A stretch of 64,000 nt of DNA from the NCBI RefSeq assembly GCF_031755915.1, contig NC_083388.1:24955001-25019000 (forward strand). The letters are read 5' to 3'. Under the pieces are notes generated by a model. That model did not search any database and was not told the origin of the DNA. It was given only the letters and a program-made list of their open reading frames with translations. Shown one piece after another: positions 23,984 through 35,811 of this stretch (positions are counted from its first letter, which is position 1; each line of letters starts with the position of its first letter). This DNA is from Ziziphus jujuba (lineage: Eukaryota > Streptophyta > Magnoliopsida > Rosales > Rhamnaceae). The position numbers and the translations under genes were made by a program.

Positions 23984-25405
23984 AGATTTTCAATGACATT
24001 CTTGTCAACTTGGAAGGCCTTGGTGAGCACATTAGGATTAATACGAGGATCTGAATCAAACACAGCGTTAGCAATGGTGATTACTCCTGCATTTTGGCTG
24101 CTGAGATCGGCAAAGGCAACTGCATTGGTATATCCCCTGTTGAACTGGAAATGAATGAGACCAACTTGGAATACAAATACATCTCCCTTGTTCAGGACTT
24201 TAGAAAAAAGGAGGTTCTCGTCCTGGTTGGAGGTGACAAAACCAACCTACAGTGTACCCTCTATGACTATGAGGATTTTGGTGCCGTGAGGGTGAATGTG
24301 GGGAGGGTTTAGACCATGTGGTACATAGTCAATACGAGCTAGGGATATGCCCAAAGTGTTGAGTCCTGCTATTTTATCGACGTTGAGTTGAGTTACATTT
24401 GAACAAAGTGGGTTCGACGTGTCCCTAGGCTTATCGAGCCCCTGAAAGAAGAAATCATTGGCAGTGACATCCTTTGGGTTCTTGCAGAACTTTCCACTCA
24501 CAAACACTGCTCCATAAAGAAAATAATTTTTGTTAGTTCAGTAATATTATAGTATCATAGTATTATTGTGAAGTCCCACATCGGTTGAAAAGTGGAACGA
24601 AACACTCCATATAAGTGGGTGTGGATACCTTTCCCTTGAGAGGCCTTTTAAAACCTTGAAGGCTGGGTTGTAAGAGGATTCCCCTGGCCCAAAGAGGAAA
24701 ATATCTCATGCAGGTGGTCTGGGCTGTTACAGATGCTATCAGAGCTAGTACCCGATCAGTGTGCCAGCGAGGACACGGGGCTCCAAGGGGGGAGGATTGT
24801 GAAGTCCCACATCGGTTGGAAAGGAGAACGAAACACTCCATATAAGTGGGTGTGGATACCTTTCCCTTGAGAGGCCTTTTAAAACCTTGAGGGCTGGGTT
24901 GTAAGAGGATTCCCCAGGCCCAAAGAGAACAATATCTCATGCGGGTGGTGTAGGCTGTTACAGATGGTATCAGAGCCAGTACCCAGATCGGTGTACCAGC
25001 GAGGACGCTGGGCCCCAAGGGGGGAGGATTGTGAAGTCCTACATCTATTGGAAAGGGGAACGAAACACTTCATATAAGTGGGTGTAGATACCTTTCTCTT
25101 GAGAGACCTTTTAAAACCTTGAGGACTAGGTTGTAAAAGGATTCTTCAGGCCCAAAGAGGACAATAGCTCATGTGGGTGGTCTAGGCTGTTACAATTATA
25201 GTATATCTGGTTATCGTAGGATATAAAAAAAGTTACTGAAGAAATACAGGAGAAGGAAATAAAAGGTAAACATACAAGCAGATTCAATTTCAGAGTCTTT
25301 GACTGCTACACAGAAGTCCTGCAGAGGACTAGGGTCAGAGGCAGAGGCAATAGAGGATGCCAAACCTAAAACAACAAGAGACAAAACGATACGAATGCCT
25401 TTCAT
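23984..25405 (-). pseudogene. Germin-like protein gene 2, exons 1 and 2, disrupted
   Basis: A secreted cupin of the germin-like family. Exon 1 (25405-25276; another Met at 25414) encodes signal peptide MKGIRIVLSLVVLGLASSIA, then SDPSPLQDFCVAVKD. Exon 2 starts at 24509 or 24506 and gives [39 protein letters not shown] and germin box 1 [10 protein letters not shown]. The usual metal-binding Glu of HxHxxxxE is Lys. Then comes IEGTL and a TAG (24249-24247) where the family has Tyr. The frame stays open beyond it through VGLIHFQFN (box 2 His kept) to VDKNVIENL, where a CACTA element cuts the exon. Ten further codons lie at 8777-8741. The reading now ends in the transposon terminus. The 766-bp intron contains a TRIM. 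The gene cannot make a full cupin. Confidence 0.9.
24567..25194 (+). mobile_element. TRIM retrotransposon with three LTRs and two internal segments
   Basis: Three LTRs of 165 bp (24567-24731, 24798-24962, 25030-25194) start TGTGAAGTCC and end CTGTTACA. Between them are two 66-67 bp internal segments. Each has a primer-binding site for initiator Met tRNA (TGCTATCAGAGC at 24734, TGGTATCAGAGC at 24965) and a polypurine tract (AAGGGGGGAGGAT) just before the next LTR. One ATTAT duplication (24562-24566 and 25195-25199) flanks the whole. No protein is encoded, as is normal for terminal-repeat retrotransposons in miniature. It lies in the germin-like intron, opposite to the gene. No 5S-rRNA-like boxes are seen, so it is not Cassandra. 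Confidence 0.93.
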
Positions 25406-25414
25406 CTTAATCAT

Positions 25415-27055
25415 AGAGAGACATGTCTGATCGATGTTTTACAAACTTTCTTGTTGTATATATGCAAGTGAGCGATGAGAAATCTTGGTTGCACACCTTC
25501 CTATTTATAGCGGCTTGGAGTCAGGAACTAGTCTCTGCGTATTATATTATAGTAATCAATGTAAAGAATAGTTCTTCATTAAGCACTAAAAGAACAAGTA
25601 AAAACTTATTTAATTTCCTCTACAACGTTTACTTTTAACGTGGAAATGGTCTTCCTTATTTTATTTTACTTTTTTGTTTATTTATTTTATTTCTGATGTC
25701 TTGCTGGTATCCTTCTCTCTTCAGTTCATTGAAGCCCTTTTTTATATAAGATTTATTTTAACCATTAATATGTTGTTCTCAGTAAACGTTAAGTTGTATT
25801 AATTTGTCTCCCAGGAAGCCCCTTGTGTAAGTGCGACATAATTTTATTTAGCCAATTAACATTGATTTTATTATTATTATTATTATTTTTTAAGTTGAAA
25901 ATTGTCAGTGTTGTGCGTGATTTGATCAATTCAAGTATGATTCAACAAATGTATTTTCAAAATTTTGGTTATATTAAATAAAACATATTTATAAACTGTC
26001 TTGGTGGACAACAATTATGATATTGCTTCCTAGAAATTAATTACATGGTTAAAGCTTAACTTAACAACCTAATCTTTTGGGGCTGGAGAGGTTTCTGTTA
26101 ATGCTAGATAAAATTAAAATGCCTTTGATTGTGTCTTAATTTGCCAGAAGTAATCTAATAACATGATTTATTTTATTAATGCTTCCGGAAATAAAGAAAA
26201 ATTCTAGATGTTTATTTTCATTTTTATGCTACAAATATTTTATGCCTTTGGTTGACAAGGGATGTTGGAACAAGCAGAAAAGTGTACGTTTACTCCAAAT
26301 AATCTGTATGACATTTAGAATTAAAGTACTATCAATTGCAAGGAACTAAAAAAAATAAAAATAAAATAAAAAAAAATAATAAAAAAAAGCGCAGAGTTCA
26401 AATAGAATTTTTTACAATTTTCTTTAATCCAAATTTGAAATGAAAATTGGCATGTGAATCAAATTATACATATAATGAAAGTAGAATTTTACAAGTAATC
26501 AGATTAAATTTTTACTTTAAGAGAACCTGCCATTCATGCTTTTCTGGATTGTCCTATAAAACTTTGATATTGACTCAACTTTTCATATAAAATTTGAAGA
26601 TATGGGTGCTAATTTGAATTACCAAGTATGAAAAGATCAATCTAAACGACCCAATACCTTAGTGTAAACTGTCAAATCACACGTATCATTCTTGATAATC
26701 ATTTCGTTTATATTGAATTATATATTATCCCACAGATTATTTGATAAAACTTTTTCATTGCTACATCTTTATCATATTTTTGTCACTGAAAGTAATTTAT
26801 TGAACTGAAATTCAAAGGCATATATATATATATGGTAAGTTAATTTGTAGTAGTACTTCTCCCATGAATGGTCAAGCAGGGCCTTTATCTTTTCTGGTGG
26901 ATAGTTGTTCGGTATAAATTGGAATACAATCAAAATGAGACACCAGAGAAATAGTCCAAAGCAAAGTGTAAAATACTCAACAACACATGTTTCTTTCATT
27001 TTCTACTATAACAGTAATTTTGTGGTAATGTGAGCCTAAAGCCATTGACCATATA
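25415..27055. other. Upstream of germin-like gene 2; AT-rich, one unresolved open frame
   Basis: Former promoter side of the germin-like gene, then AT-rich DNA with an A-rich run (26347-26388) and a TA run (26820-26833). On the minus strand, 26999-26772 reads MKETCVVEYFTLCFGLFLWC, a hydrophobic helix, then FQFIPNNYPPEKIKALLDH. This looks like the start of a membrane or secreted protein, but I do not recognise it and find no continuation. It ends 57 bp from an LTR. Confidence 0.35.
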
Positions 27056-30000
27056 TGTAACATCCCGTGCCGAACAACATCGAGATTTTTTTCACGTTGA
27101 TCGAGATTGACCGAGTTTGACCTCCATTGATCGAGAGGGATCAAAATTTGACTTTTTGTTCTGGATGGAATTTCTCTTTGACTGGGGTATCGTTGCAAAG
27201 TATGCATCGATCCGAGTCCATAGACTAGTACCACATCGAAAACGGAGCTACAGTTTGAAAGTTATGGGCAAAACAAGTTGAGGTCCGAACTGTCCAAGGG
27301 ATGCCGAAGTTGACTTTTTGTTCGTGCAAAGTTGAGCTTTGACCCATGCATGGTTGTGAAGTACTCATTTGTACGAGTTCATAGACTGATGGCACACCCA
27401 ATACGGATATGTGGTTTACAAGTTATGACTCTGCAAAGTTTTTTTTTTAAACTGTATTATTTTAATATTATTTTATATATATATATTTATTTTCTTTTTC
27501 TTTTTTTTTTTTCCTTTTCCCCTAGCTTCTTCTTCCTTTCTTCTTCTTCTTCCTTCTTCTTCTTCTCTCTTCATTTCTACTTCCCGTCAATCTCTCTCTC
27601 TCTCTCTCGATCTGCACCATTTCCGGCCACACGTGCAGGCCACCGATGAAGTCCATTCGTCGGCGAGCTCAGCTGCCAAGTTTGGCAATCGGTCAACCAG
27701 AGATGTGCCCAGATCGGCGGTCAACCAGAGATCGGTCCATTCAACTCAATTCCCTGTTGTTTGGGAGATATGACAAGTTGAAGTTCGGTCGAAACCTTCC
27801 GTCCACTTTCCGGCCACCTCCGATCGAGTTGAGTCCAACGGAGTTCAGTAATGTGATCTTCGTTTCATTAGCTTTCCATAGACATCTCATTTGCGAATTT
27901 TGGATACTGTTTGTGTTAGCTTCCCCGGATATCGGGTATTATTTATTCGAATAAAATATTAATTTATTTGATCCTGTGTAATATTATTATTCTACGAGCA
28001 CGTGTGAGTTGTAGAATTGATCCTATGGAAGATCTTGGTTGGATTGCATGCTCGAGGTGAGTGACCCACCTTCAAACTTAATTTTGGGTGTTTTAATTAT
28101 ATGTATTTTGTGATAATTAATTATTTGAAAATATGATATTTTATGTGTTAATTGTTTAGTAAAATTATATTTGGAATTTTGATGGTACAATTCAAATAAT
28201 TGAAATGTATGTGTATTAAAGCATAATTTGATTTTGACAAATTATGGAGACTTTATTTTTATGAAATTCAATTTTAAAGAAATTGTGAATTTATTTGTGT
28301 TTAATAAAAATGTATTTATATATTGATGAATTGTGGAATTTAATTATATTTTGAATTTTGAGGTTTTGAAGGAATATTTATTTTAAAGTATTGTTAATTT
28401 CATTGATGGATTTGAAATTGATAGAATTTATGCAATGGATTTATGAGGATGATTTATAAAGGAATTGTGAAAATTTACGGGTTTAATTGGATGGAATAAA
28501 CCTGGTGGTATTTATGAGATTTTGAGATTTGAAAAAAATATATATTGATTTTATGATTTTTTTTTTTTTTTTTGGATGCACCGTACACATACCAGTGTTC
28601 TGTATATATGGATATGATTAGCGCGCAGGTGGATGTGGTGAGTGCGCAGGTGGGTGTGAGTAGCGCACAGTTGATTATGGGGTTGTCCTGTGGTTGCCAT
28701 CGGATGAGGATAGGCTGCCCCTCCATGGTCGGGAAGCCTACTGTATGCCGGTTTCTCTCTCTCTGGTGGTGCTTGGGACGCTGGGTACCGTTGGCATCAC
28801 TGGTATATAGTGAGTGCATCAAATGGTTTTCTCGATACCATTTCCATAATAATAATGTTTTACAGAGTATTTAAATTAAAATGTATTTAATTATGTTTTA
28901 TCATTTATTAGGATTAATGGTTTAAAAATGTATTTTTCCACGATTTTATTATTTTAATGGGTTTGATGAATTAAAATGGATTTTATTTGTATTTTTACCA
29001 TTCATTTCAAATCAGTGTTCTAAGATCTTATTTACCTTTAAAATGTGTTTAATTGTGTTTCATCATTATTCTGTTGATGCTTTAATTTGTATTTTATCAT
29101 ATTTGGAAATATTATTTTAAATTGGATTTTATTATAGTCTTACCATTTATTTTAAAATGAGGTTTAAGAATTTATTTAAATGATTCCTGGATAATTTTAT
29201 GAATTTTATTGCGACTTTTGTATTATTTAATTTATTATATTTTATTTGTAATTTATTCAATTAATAATTCCTTAATTTTTGGGGCATAAAATGTGACAGT
29301 CCAGACTACCCGCATGCAATATTGTCCTCTTTAGGCCTAGGGAATCCTCATACAACCCAGCTTTCAAGGTTTTAAAAGGCCTCACAAGGGAAATGTATCC
29401 ACATCCACTTATATGGAGTATTTCGTTCTCCTTTCCAACCAATTCGTTCCCCTTTCCAACAGATGAGGGACTTCACAATCCTCCCCCTTTGGGGCCCAGC
29501 ATCTTCGCTGGCACACTGATCTGGATCTAGCTCTAATACCATCTGTGACAGCCCAGACCACCCGCATGCAATATTGTCCTTTTTGGACCTAGGGAATCCT
29601 CTTACAACCCAGCCCTCAGGGTTTTAAAAAGCCTCGCAAGGGAAAGGTATCCACACCCACTTATATGGAGTGTTTCGTTCCCCTTTCCAACAGATGAGGG
29701 ACTTCACATAAAATGTTGGGCTTTGTGAAACGTTTTAAAAAGGCAACTCTTCCAACTGAGTGAATTGTAAGGGTTTTGAGGGAAAATATTATTTTTAACT
29801 ACCTATTATTTATTTACTTATTTCTCAATAATCAATTAACTAAGGTATTTATCCTATTATTATTATTATTATTGTATAGTAGATTGGGTCATTCACTGAG
29901 ATGATTAGCATCTCATGTTTTTAAATTCTGTTCCCTTAGGCCTAGGTTAGTAGATGTTGATCGTCCGGGATCGAGCTCGACGTCTTGGTTCGTTGCCGAA

Positions 30001-30238
30001 AGTCCAAAAGGCTTTTCCTTTCATTTCTATCTTGTATTATTTCTTTTTATCTTGTATTGTATTAAATTTCATATTCAATTGTATTTGATAATGCTCTATA
30101 TATTATTTGGACGATTATCTATTTAATTATGCACTGGTTCCCTGTCATTTATTTGAAGTTCTAAAAACTTATGGAAGTAAATTGTAGTAAAGTGGGAGGA
30201 ATAAGGTGGTGTATATAAAAGTATATTTTCAGTGCAGT
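27056..30238 (+). mobile_element. Large LTR of family L, forward copy, with a nested TRIM
   Basis: It starts TGTAACATCCCG and runs through a pair of primary motifs also found inverted at 32189-31840 (ATAGACTAGTACCACATCGAAAACGGAGCTA-like block, 27222-27255). It then has a CT-rich run (27540-27610) and AT-rich DNA matching 1-1950. It stops at TTTTCAGTGCAG (30227-30238), where the inverted copy begins, so the last 130 bp seen at 1930-2080 are missing. A TRIM of 417 bp (29292-29708) is inserted in it. No coding capacity is seen. Confidence 0.7.
29292..29708 (-). mobile_element. TRIM retrotransposon nested in the large LTR
   Basis: Same family as 24567-25194, on the other strand. LTRs are at 29544-29708 and 29292-29477; the latter has an extra duplication of about 20 bp around TTCGTTCCCCTTTCCAAC. 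A primer-binding site (complement of 29530-29541, TGGTATTAGAGC) and a purine tract (complement of CCTCCCCCTT at 29479-29490) are present. The target duplication TAAAA at 29287-29291 and 29709-29713 is exact, and removing the element restores the GGGGCATAAAA string also seen at 1435-1445. Confidence 0.92.
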
Positions 30239-32189
30239 CATAAAATCCATAAATTTAAATCATAAAACAAATTTCACATTTTTCATAAGCATAGCGGGCA
30301 TAATCCATCCGCTTGAACCGGGAAATTCTCCACAATTTCCTTATAATTAATACCATAAATCCCATGATTTTCAAATCCACCAACTCCCAAATCCATCAAT
30401 TCAAATATCCACATTTTTTCCAAGCATAAATAATTTCTCGAAATATCATAATCAAATCCCATAATATTTTATGGGCATATTTCATAAAAATTGAAATCAC
30501 CAACATAACCAAATATTTTCCTTGAAATATTTGAAAATCAAATCGTGCCCAATTTACCATTAAAACCACACCAATTTCAAAATCCTCAAAACCATAAAAT
30601 AATTCCACATGGCATAAATTGGTGAAATGCACATTTTCTTAAATCCGATAAATTCACAATAATTTCCACAATAAATCAAATAAATATTTGGCACATAAAA
30701 ATTAAATTCCAAATATTTAAATCACACATAATATATTCACCAATTAAATTTCCCAAAATTAAATTGAAGGTGGGTCACTCACCTGGAGCACGCAATTAAC
30801 CCATGATCCACTACGGAATCAATTCTACGACTCACCGGTGCTCCTAGAACAAAATTCACAGACAGTCAAATAAATTAATATTTTATTCGGGTAAATAATA
30901 CCCGGTACCCGGGGGGGGTCAAAACACAAACGATAACTAAAATTTACGAATCATATACCGAATCGAAGCTCGAGTGATGCTAATCACAGATCCGGTCTTA
31001 ATTTTCGATGATCGTACCCGACGGGGTTTGAATTTCGTCGGGAAGCTTTTCGGGTTTCGGCTCCGCAATTCTCCCAAACCGTCGCGAATTGGTGGAAACG
31101 GAAGTCGGATTTGGGTTCAGGAGGTCGAACACTGCGAACTGGAGCTGGCCGGAATTTTCGGGTACTCGCCGGAACAGTATTTTCCGGCGGTGGCCGTTTG
31201 CTGTGAAATTTTGCAGATTTGTAGATCGTGAGGAGAGCAATCCAACGGGACCGACGGTGAGCAAAACGGAGGTCGGACGGCGGAGAAATCACCGTTTGAA
31301 GATTTTCGACCCCTCGCCGGAAAACGCTCCGATCCCGGCGCGTCGGTGGTCCGATGGCCGTGATTTTTGGTGGGTAGGCCGGACTTGAGGAGAGGATGCT
31401 GGGTGTATGGCGCGTGTACTGTATATCGGCCGGAATAGTGCCGATTCGCGGTGGAGGGGGAAAAATCGCCGCCAAACTTCGGACGTCCGATCCGGGCGCG
31501 TTCGGCGGCCGTTCGCCGTGAAATTTGGAGGTTTTGCCGGAAATGAGGTGGGCAATCTGGCTGGCCGGCGCGTGTACAGTAACTAGGCCGGAAAACGTGA
31601 AAATGGCCGGCGGCCGGCGGGTCCTCTCTCTCTCTTTCTCTCTCCTCTCTCTCTTTCTCTCTCTTCTCTCTCTTTCTCTCTCTTCCCCGAGAGTTTTTCA
31701 AAATTAAAACCCTGCGTGACACTGTTCATGCCACGTGGACCACTCAGAAGCTGACACGTGGCATTTCACTGTTCACGACCCAAAAACATTAAAATAATAC
31801 GATATCCGGTAAACTTCAAACGTCCATAACTTTTTAACCACATGTCCGATTTAAGCGTGCCGCTAGTCTATGAACTCGTATCGACGAGTACTTTACAACC
31901 ATATAAGAGTCAACTCACAATTACATCACAAGAAAAAGTCAACTCCCGGCACCCCTTGGACAGTTTGGACCGCAACTTGTTTCGTCCATAACTTCCAAAC
32001 CGTAGCTCCATTTTCGACGTGCTACCAGTCTACGAACTCGTGGCATCGTGCACTTCGCCACGGTACCCTAGTCAACTCAAAATTCTCACCGAGTCAAAAA
32101 GTCAACTTTTGACCCCTTTGGTCAACGGTCAACAGTCAACCTCGGTCAACGTGCACGGATTCCGGTGCGATTTGGGACGGGGTGTTACA
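30239..32189 (-). mobile_element. Large LTR of family L, inverted truncated copy
   Basis: Read on the minus strand it starts TGTAACACCCCGTCCC at 32189 and follows the forward copy through the GACTTTTT-rich start, the ACTGGTAGCACGTCGAAAATGGAGC block and a GA-rich stretch. It ends abruptly at 30239, against the end of the forward copy. The part at 30960-31620 is unusually GC-rich and produces long spurious open frames on both strands; none resembles a protein. The start at 32189 interrupts a LINE. Confidence 0.7.
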
Positions 32190-33575
32190 CGGGCATTCCG
32201 TTCGGGCTGGGAGCTTTGGTCGGGTTCATACTTTTCAAGACTTACCTAATTTCCAATTTTGAAGGCAAAGCGGTAATGGAGTTGTTTTCCTCTCTGGTGA
32301 CCACCGGTTGAATTAAATCTTCTAAGCAAGGACAGACAGTTATGACCTCCTCTTTGAAGAGCTTGGTGAATTTCTCCAGGACATACGAGCCTATGGCTTC
32401 TCTACTTTCGAGCCAGTTCCCATGATCATCCTTGAGTACTGCTATAAATAATCTCCTGCAATTAGCAAGTGTTGAAGCATGAAAAAATTTTGAATTTCGA
32501 TCCCCCGCTTGAAGCCAAAGTTCTCTCGGCTTTTTTTGCCAGACAAGTTATAGTTTGTATTGCCATTCCTGGATCTGCAGTTTCACTTTGTTTTCCAAAG
32601 ACAAGGTCAACTCTGTAGGATTAAAGCTTTGTAAATAGGTTAGGCGATCTTCAAGCTCCTTCAATTTTGTTTGACAGAACCCAAAGCTTTCTTTATTCCA
32701 TACCTTAAGAGCTTTGGCAACCATGCAGAGTTTCATAGTTAAAGAGGAGGTTCTGCTAACGTTATTACTTGCAAGCCGGGCTCTACTGATAACTTGTTCA
32801 CAAGAAGGGCCATGGGTCCAGGTTTCCAAAAAACAAAAAGGTCTCGGCCCTTTACTGCAATCAAAATTCAAATGCAAAACAATAGGAACATGGTCGGAGA
32901 AGGTTGCAGATAAATGGATTACACCTGCTCGTTCGAAACAAAGGCGCCACCCTTGGCTACTCATAAACCAATCCAACCGTTCCCTGATATTAGCTTGTCC
33001 TCCTCTACGGTTGCACCAAGTAAAAGGGCATCCATAATAGCCTAGGTCCAGACCTCCCACATCTATTAGAAATTCTCTAAGGAAATGATTATATTTCATG
33101 GAAACTTTTCGTCCTCCTCGTTTTTCAGTTTGGTCAACAACATCAGTAAAGTTGCCTATGCATGCCCAGTCTTCATGGCCATTCCTCACACACTCTGCCA
33201 ACTCATACCAAAAAAACCTTCTCAGGGAGTACTCCGCAGGACAGTGACAACACCAGAGATTCCAAAGGAAACCTTGAGGACTTTTAATTTTAACTCCAAC
33301 AATCCACAAAGAGTTATAAATTATTTCCTAGTCACACTCATCCTTCCAGAACAGAGCCAAACCTCCACCCTCATGCACAACATTCACAATATGATATCGG
33401 TCAAAATGAATTCTACGCAAGAATCTCTCCAGGTTCTTTAAGTTTACCTTGGTCTTCATAAGGAAGAGGCCCAAGGGGGAAGAACTTCTCAAAAGGCCAC
33501 AGAGCCCACGTACTGCAGAGGGTCTTCCCAGCCCTCTGCAGTTTAGAGATAGGATTTTAATGGCTGAGGTGGGGG
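32190..33575 (-). pseudogene. LINE ORF2 fragment: endonuclease and start of reverse transcriptase
   Basis: The minus strand encodes the endonuclease of an L1-type plant retrotransposon: ILSLNCRGLGRPSAVRGL (33565-33510), FLMKTK, CIGNFTDVVDQTEKRGG (about 33165), FLIDVGGLDLGYYGCPFTW and IRERLDWF, then SDHVPIVL. It continues through a coiled linker (GDRNSKFFHASTLANCRR) to VLKSMNPTKAPSPNGMP, where the reverse transcriptase would begin and an LTR cuts it at 32189/32190. Catalytic positions are damaged: the conserved Glu of METK is Lys, and GDFN reads GNFT. A stop lies at about 33322 (after ECD), another after WQYKL. Inactive. Confidence 0.85.
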
Positions 33576-35031
33576 CTTGATAAGGCCCGCCTCCTCGGCC
33601 ATTAGAGCTTTAGTTGGAACATCAATGACCTTTGAATTACCCCTGAGTCGCTTGTGTTGTCTTCGTGCTTGTGTCTTTAAATGGACTCGCGGCACTTTTG
33701 GTAGTGCCTCCCCCTTTTGTCTGAAGTTGAACTTCTGCTGATGCCAGAGAAACCCCGTTGTGGGCCTAAGTGGTTAAAGTGCTGGAAGGGCTCGGTTTTC
33801 CTTGGCTTAGTATGGAGGCTGTAGTTTTCTTCTGTACTCTAAAATCCGTGGTTTTTCGCTTCTGGCCCACTCCAGCAAGTCTTTTGGGCCCTTGTCTAGA
33901 TGGGCCTGTTGAGACTAAAGCCTGTATATCCTGTTCAATGTAGCCAGGCGCCTGCGCGAGAAGAATTGATTTTGAATTTGAAGAAAGGGGTTCTGAGGCA
34001 GTTCGGTGATGTGATTGAACGCTGATACTCTGAAGACCTTTGTTGTCCATGTGTCTCGCTGAGATTGGTTCCTCTTGGGACATCGTGTTTGGGATAGGGC
34101 TCAGGTCGTCACCTTCACAGCTTCCAACTCCGTCCCGAGTTGACGCAGACTCCATCTCCGCCATATCTATACCCTTAATCATCTCCGATCACCCTGACTC
34201 AGTTCCTTCTGCTTCATCTCGGCCATCGTGATTAGTGTCGTTTGAGAAGGTATCAAATATTTCACCCCTTGGGATTTCGACTCGTCGTAGGAAACTCCTT
34301 TCGGATACCACCGTAAAGGCACCGGCTTCAGCTCTCAGCCATGGGCCATAGTTATCCCCCTGATGAAGCAGGTTCTGGTCAACCGGTAGTTGGTATTGTG
34401 CTTTTCCATGGCCTATGAGGGCAGAGTGATAACAAAATTCGATGAGCCGTTCATAGCAGAACTGTATCCAAACCCCCTTCTAGTCAAGTTTCTGGAAAAC
34501 TCCTGTAGGAAGGGGTTCTCTAATGTCAAGCTCCACTTGGATTCTCAAATATTTAGTACCAATTATATTGGTGCGGGAGGAGTTTTCGCAATGAATGACT
34601 TCCTTAAAAAGCCCCCCAATTCGTATAGCATTCTCGCACGTCATGTATTAAAGCGGAAGGCCATGGATTTGGACCCAAAATGATGAGAAGTTGAAATCTA
34701 TATCTCTAACTGCAACCTCTGTTCTCCATTCACGCAGTAGAAGGTGAGACTCGTTGATGGACCAGGGTCTCTTCTTCCAAATCCTATTCCGATCTGAAGG
34801 GTTTTTGAAATAGAATAGGAAAATGTTCGTCGTAAGTTGTTTGACCCCTACCGTTTCTTCAGTGAACCAAACGCGTTTAGTGATCATTTGCACTTTGTTC
34901 CTGCTGACGGCTCTATCAGTTATGATTTTACCGACGAGGCAGCATTGGAAAACTTGTTTGGCTCCAGATTCATCTACAATGAGCTGGAGTTCTGGTAGCC
35001 CAGGAGGAATGCATTAAGTGTTAGCGGCCAT
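33576..35031 (-). pseudogene. LINE ORF1 remnant (DUF4283-type with zinc knuckle)
   Basis: From ATG at 35031 (MAANT then a TAA) the minus strand reads KIITDRAVSRNKVQMITKRVW, FYFKNPSDRNRIWKKRPWSI, LLREW and FSSFWVQIHGLPL, the usual N-terminal domain of plant LINE ORF1 proteins. A damaged knuckle follows (FCYHSALIGHGKAQ, about 34435-34394), in which two of the C-C-H-C ligands are lost. A Ser/Pro-rich tail leads to ORF2 at about 33575. Stops interrupt it after MAANT, after HGLPL and near 34186. RNA binding is the family role. Confidence 0.75.
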
Positions 35032-35466
35032 GGGAAACCTCTGAGCATGACACTGGTTCATTCAACAGAAAAGTCACTACTGGACGTGGTGAAGCATACA
35101 AGGATGCTCGGATCTCTTACTGATGAAGTGGAGAAATGCTATAGCATCTATATTATATAAATACATGTACACTTACTCGTTATGATTAGTAGAGCTATCA
35201 TTTACTTAACTAGGAAACAAATGTTATTAATATATAGTCCCCAACAGAGTTTCATGATATATAAGATAAAGTTATGATCTTTTATCCGTTAAAAGTGTAA
35301 TTTTTATCTAATATTGGACATCTAATAATATAACAAATATTAAAAATTGCTGCTTATCTAATTAGATTTTTAGTAGCAATTCAACAATTGAAATGACATA
35401 TTCAATAATTGATATGTTACTGAATACTCATCTTATTTTGGAAACATATTTCCAATAAAATAGCTC

Positions 35467-35497
<31 letters not shown>

Positions 35498-35811
35498 CAT
35501 ATTCATTAATTTTGATCAATTTATACCTAAATTGTTTTGTGTCTACAATATATATATATATATATATATATATCTTAATCCTTTTTCTTTGATCAAAATA
35601 TACATGTGTAATCCAACCAGCAAGGCATGCAATCTTTTATATGCTAAGCATAACTAATTAAGGAACTAATTGGCATCATTGTCAATTTAATGACATTTAA
35701 TATTAAGTAACTTTGGAAATATCCATCCAAAATTAGTTATTATTATACTCGTATTTAAAAGTAGCATTCAATATTTCATAAATTCGTGGAATAAAATTAT
35801 TAAAAAAAAGT
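35032..35811. other. LINE 5' flank and AT-rich DNA
   Basis: The part next to 35031 is less AT-rich and may be LINE 5' leader, up to about 35155. The rest is AT-rich with two long TA runs (about 35471-35498 and 35550-35574). No gene is seen. Confidence 0.5.

Noticed and set aside
24563..25018. 151-codon minus-strand frame in the TRIM
   Set aside because: An antisense reading of repeated LTR sequence; TRIM elements encode no protein.
24567..25194. Cassandra element (TRIM carrying 5S rRNA sequence)
   Set aside because: The LTR lacks any recognisable 5S internal promoter boxes, although the LTR ends and primer site are similar in style.
30984..31722. Long open frames of 88-201 codons on both strands
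   Set aside because: They lie in a GC-rich part of the inverted LTR, overlap in several frames, and show no domain. They reflect base composition.
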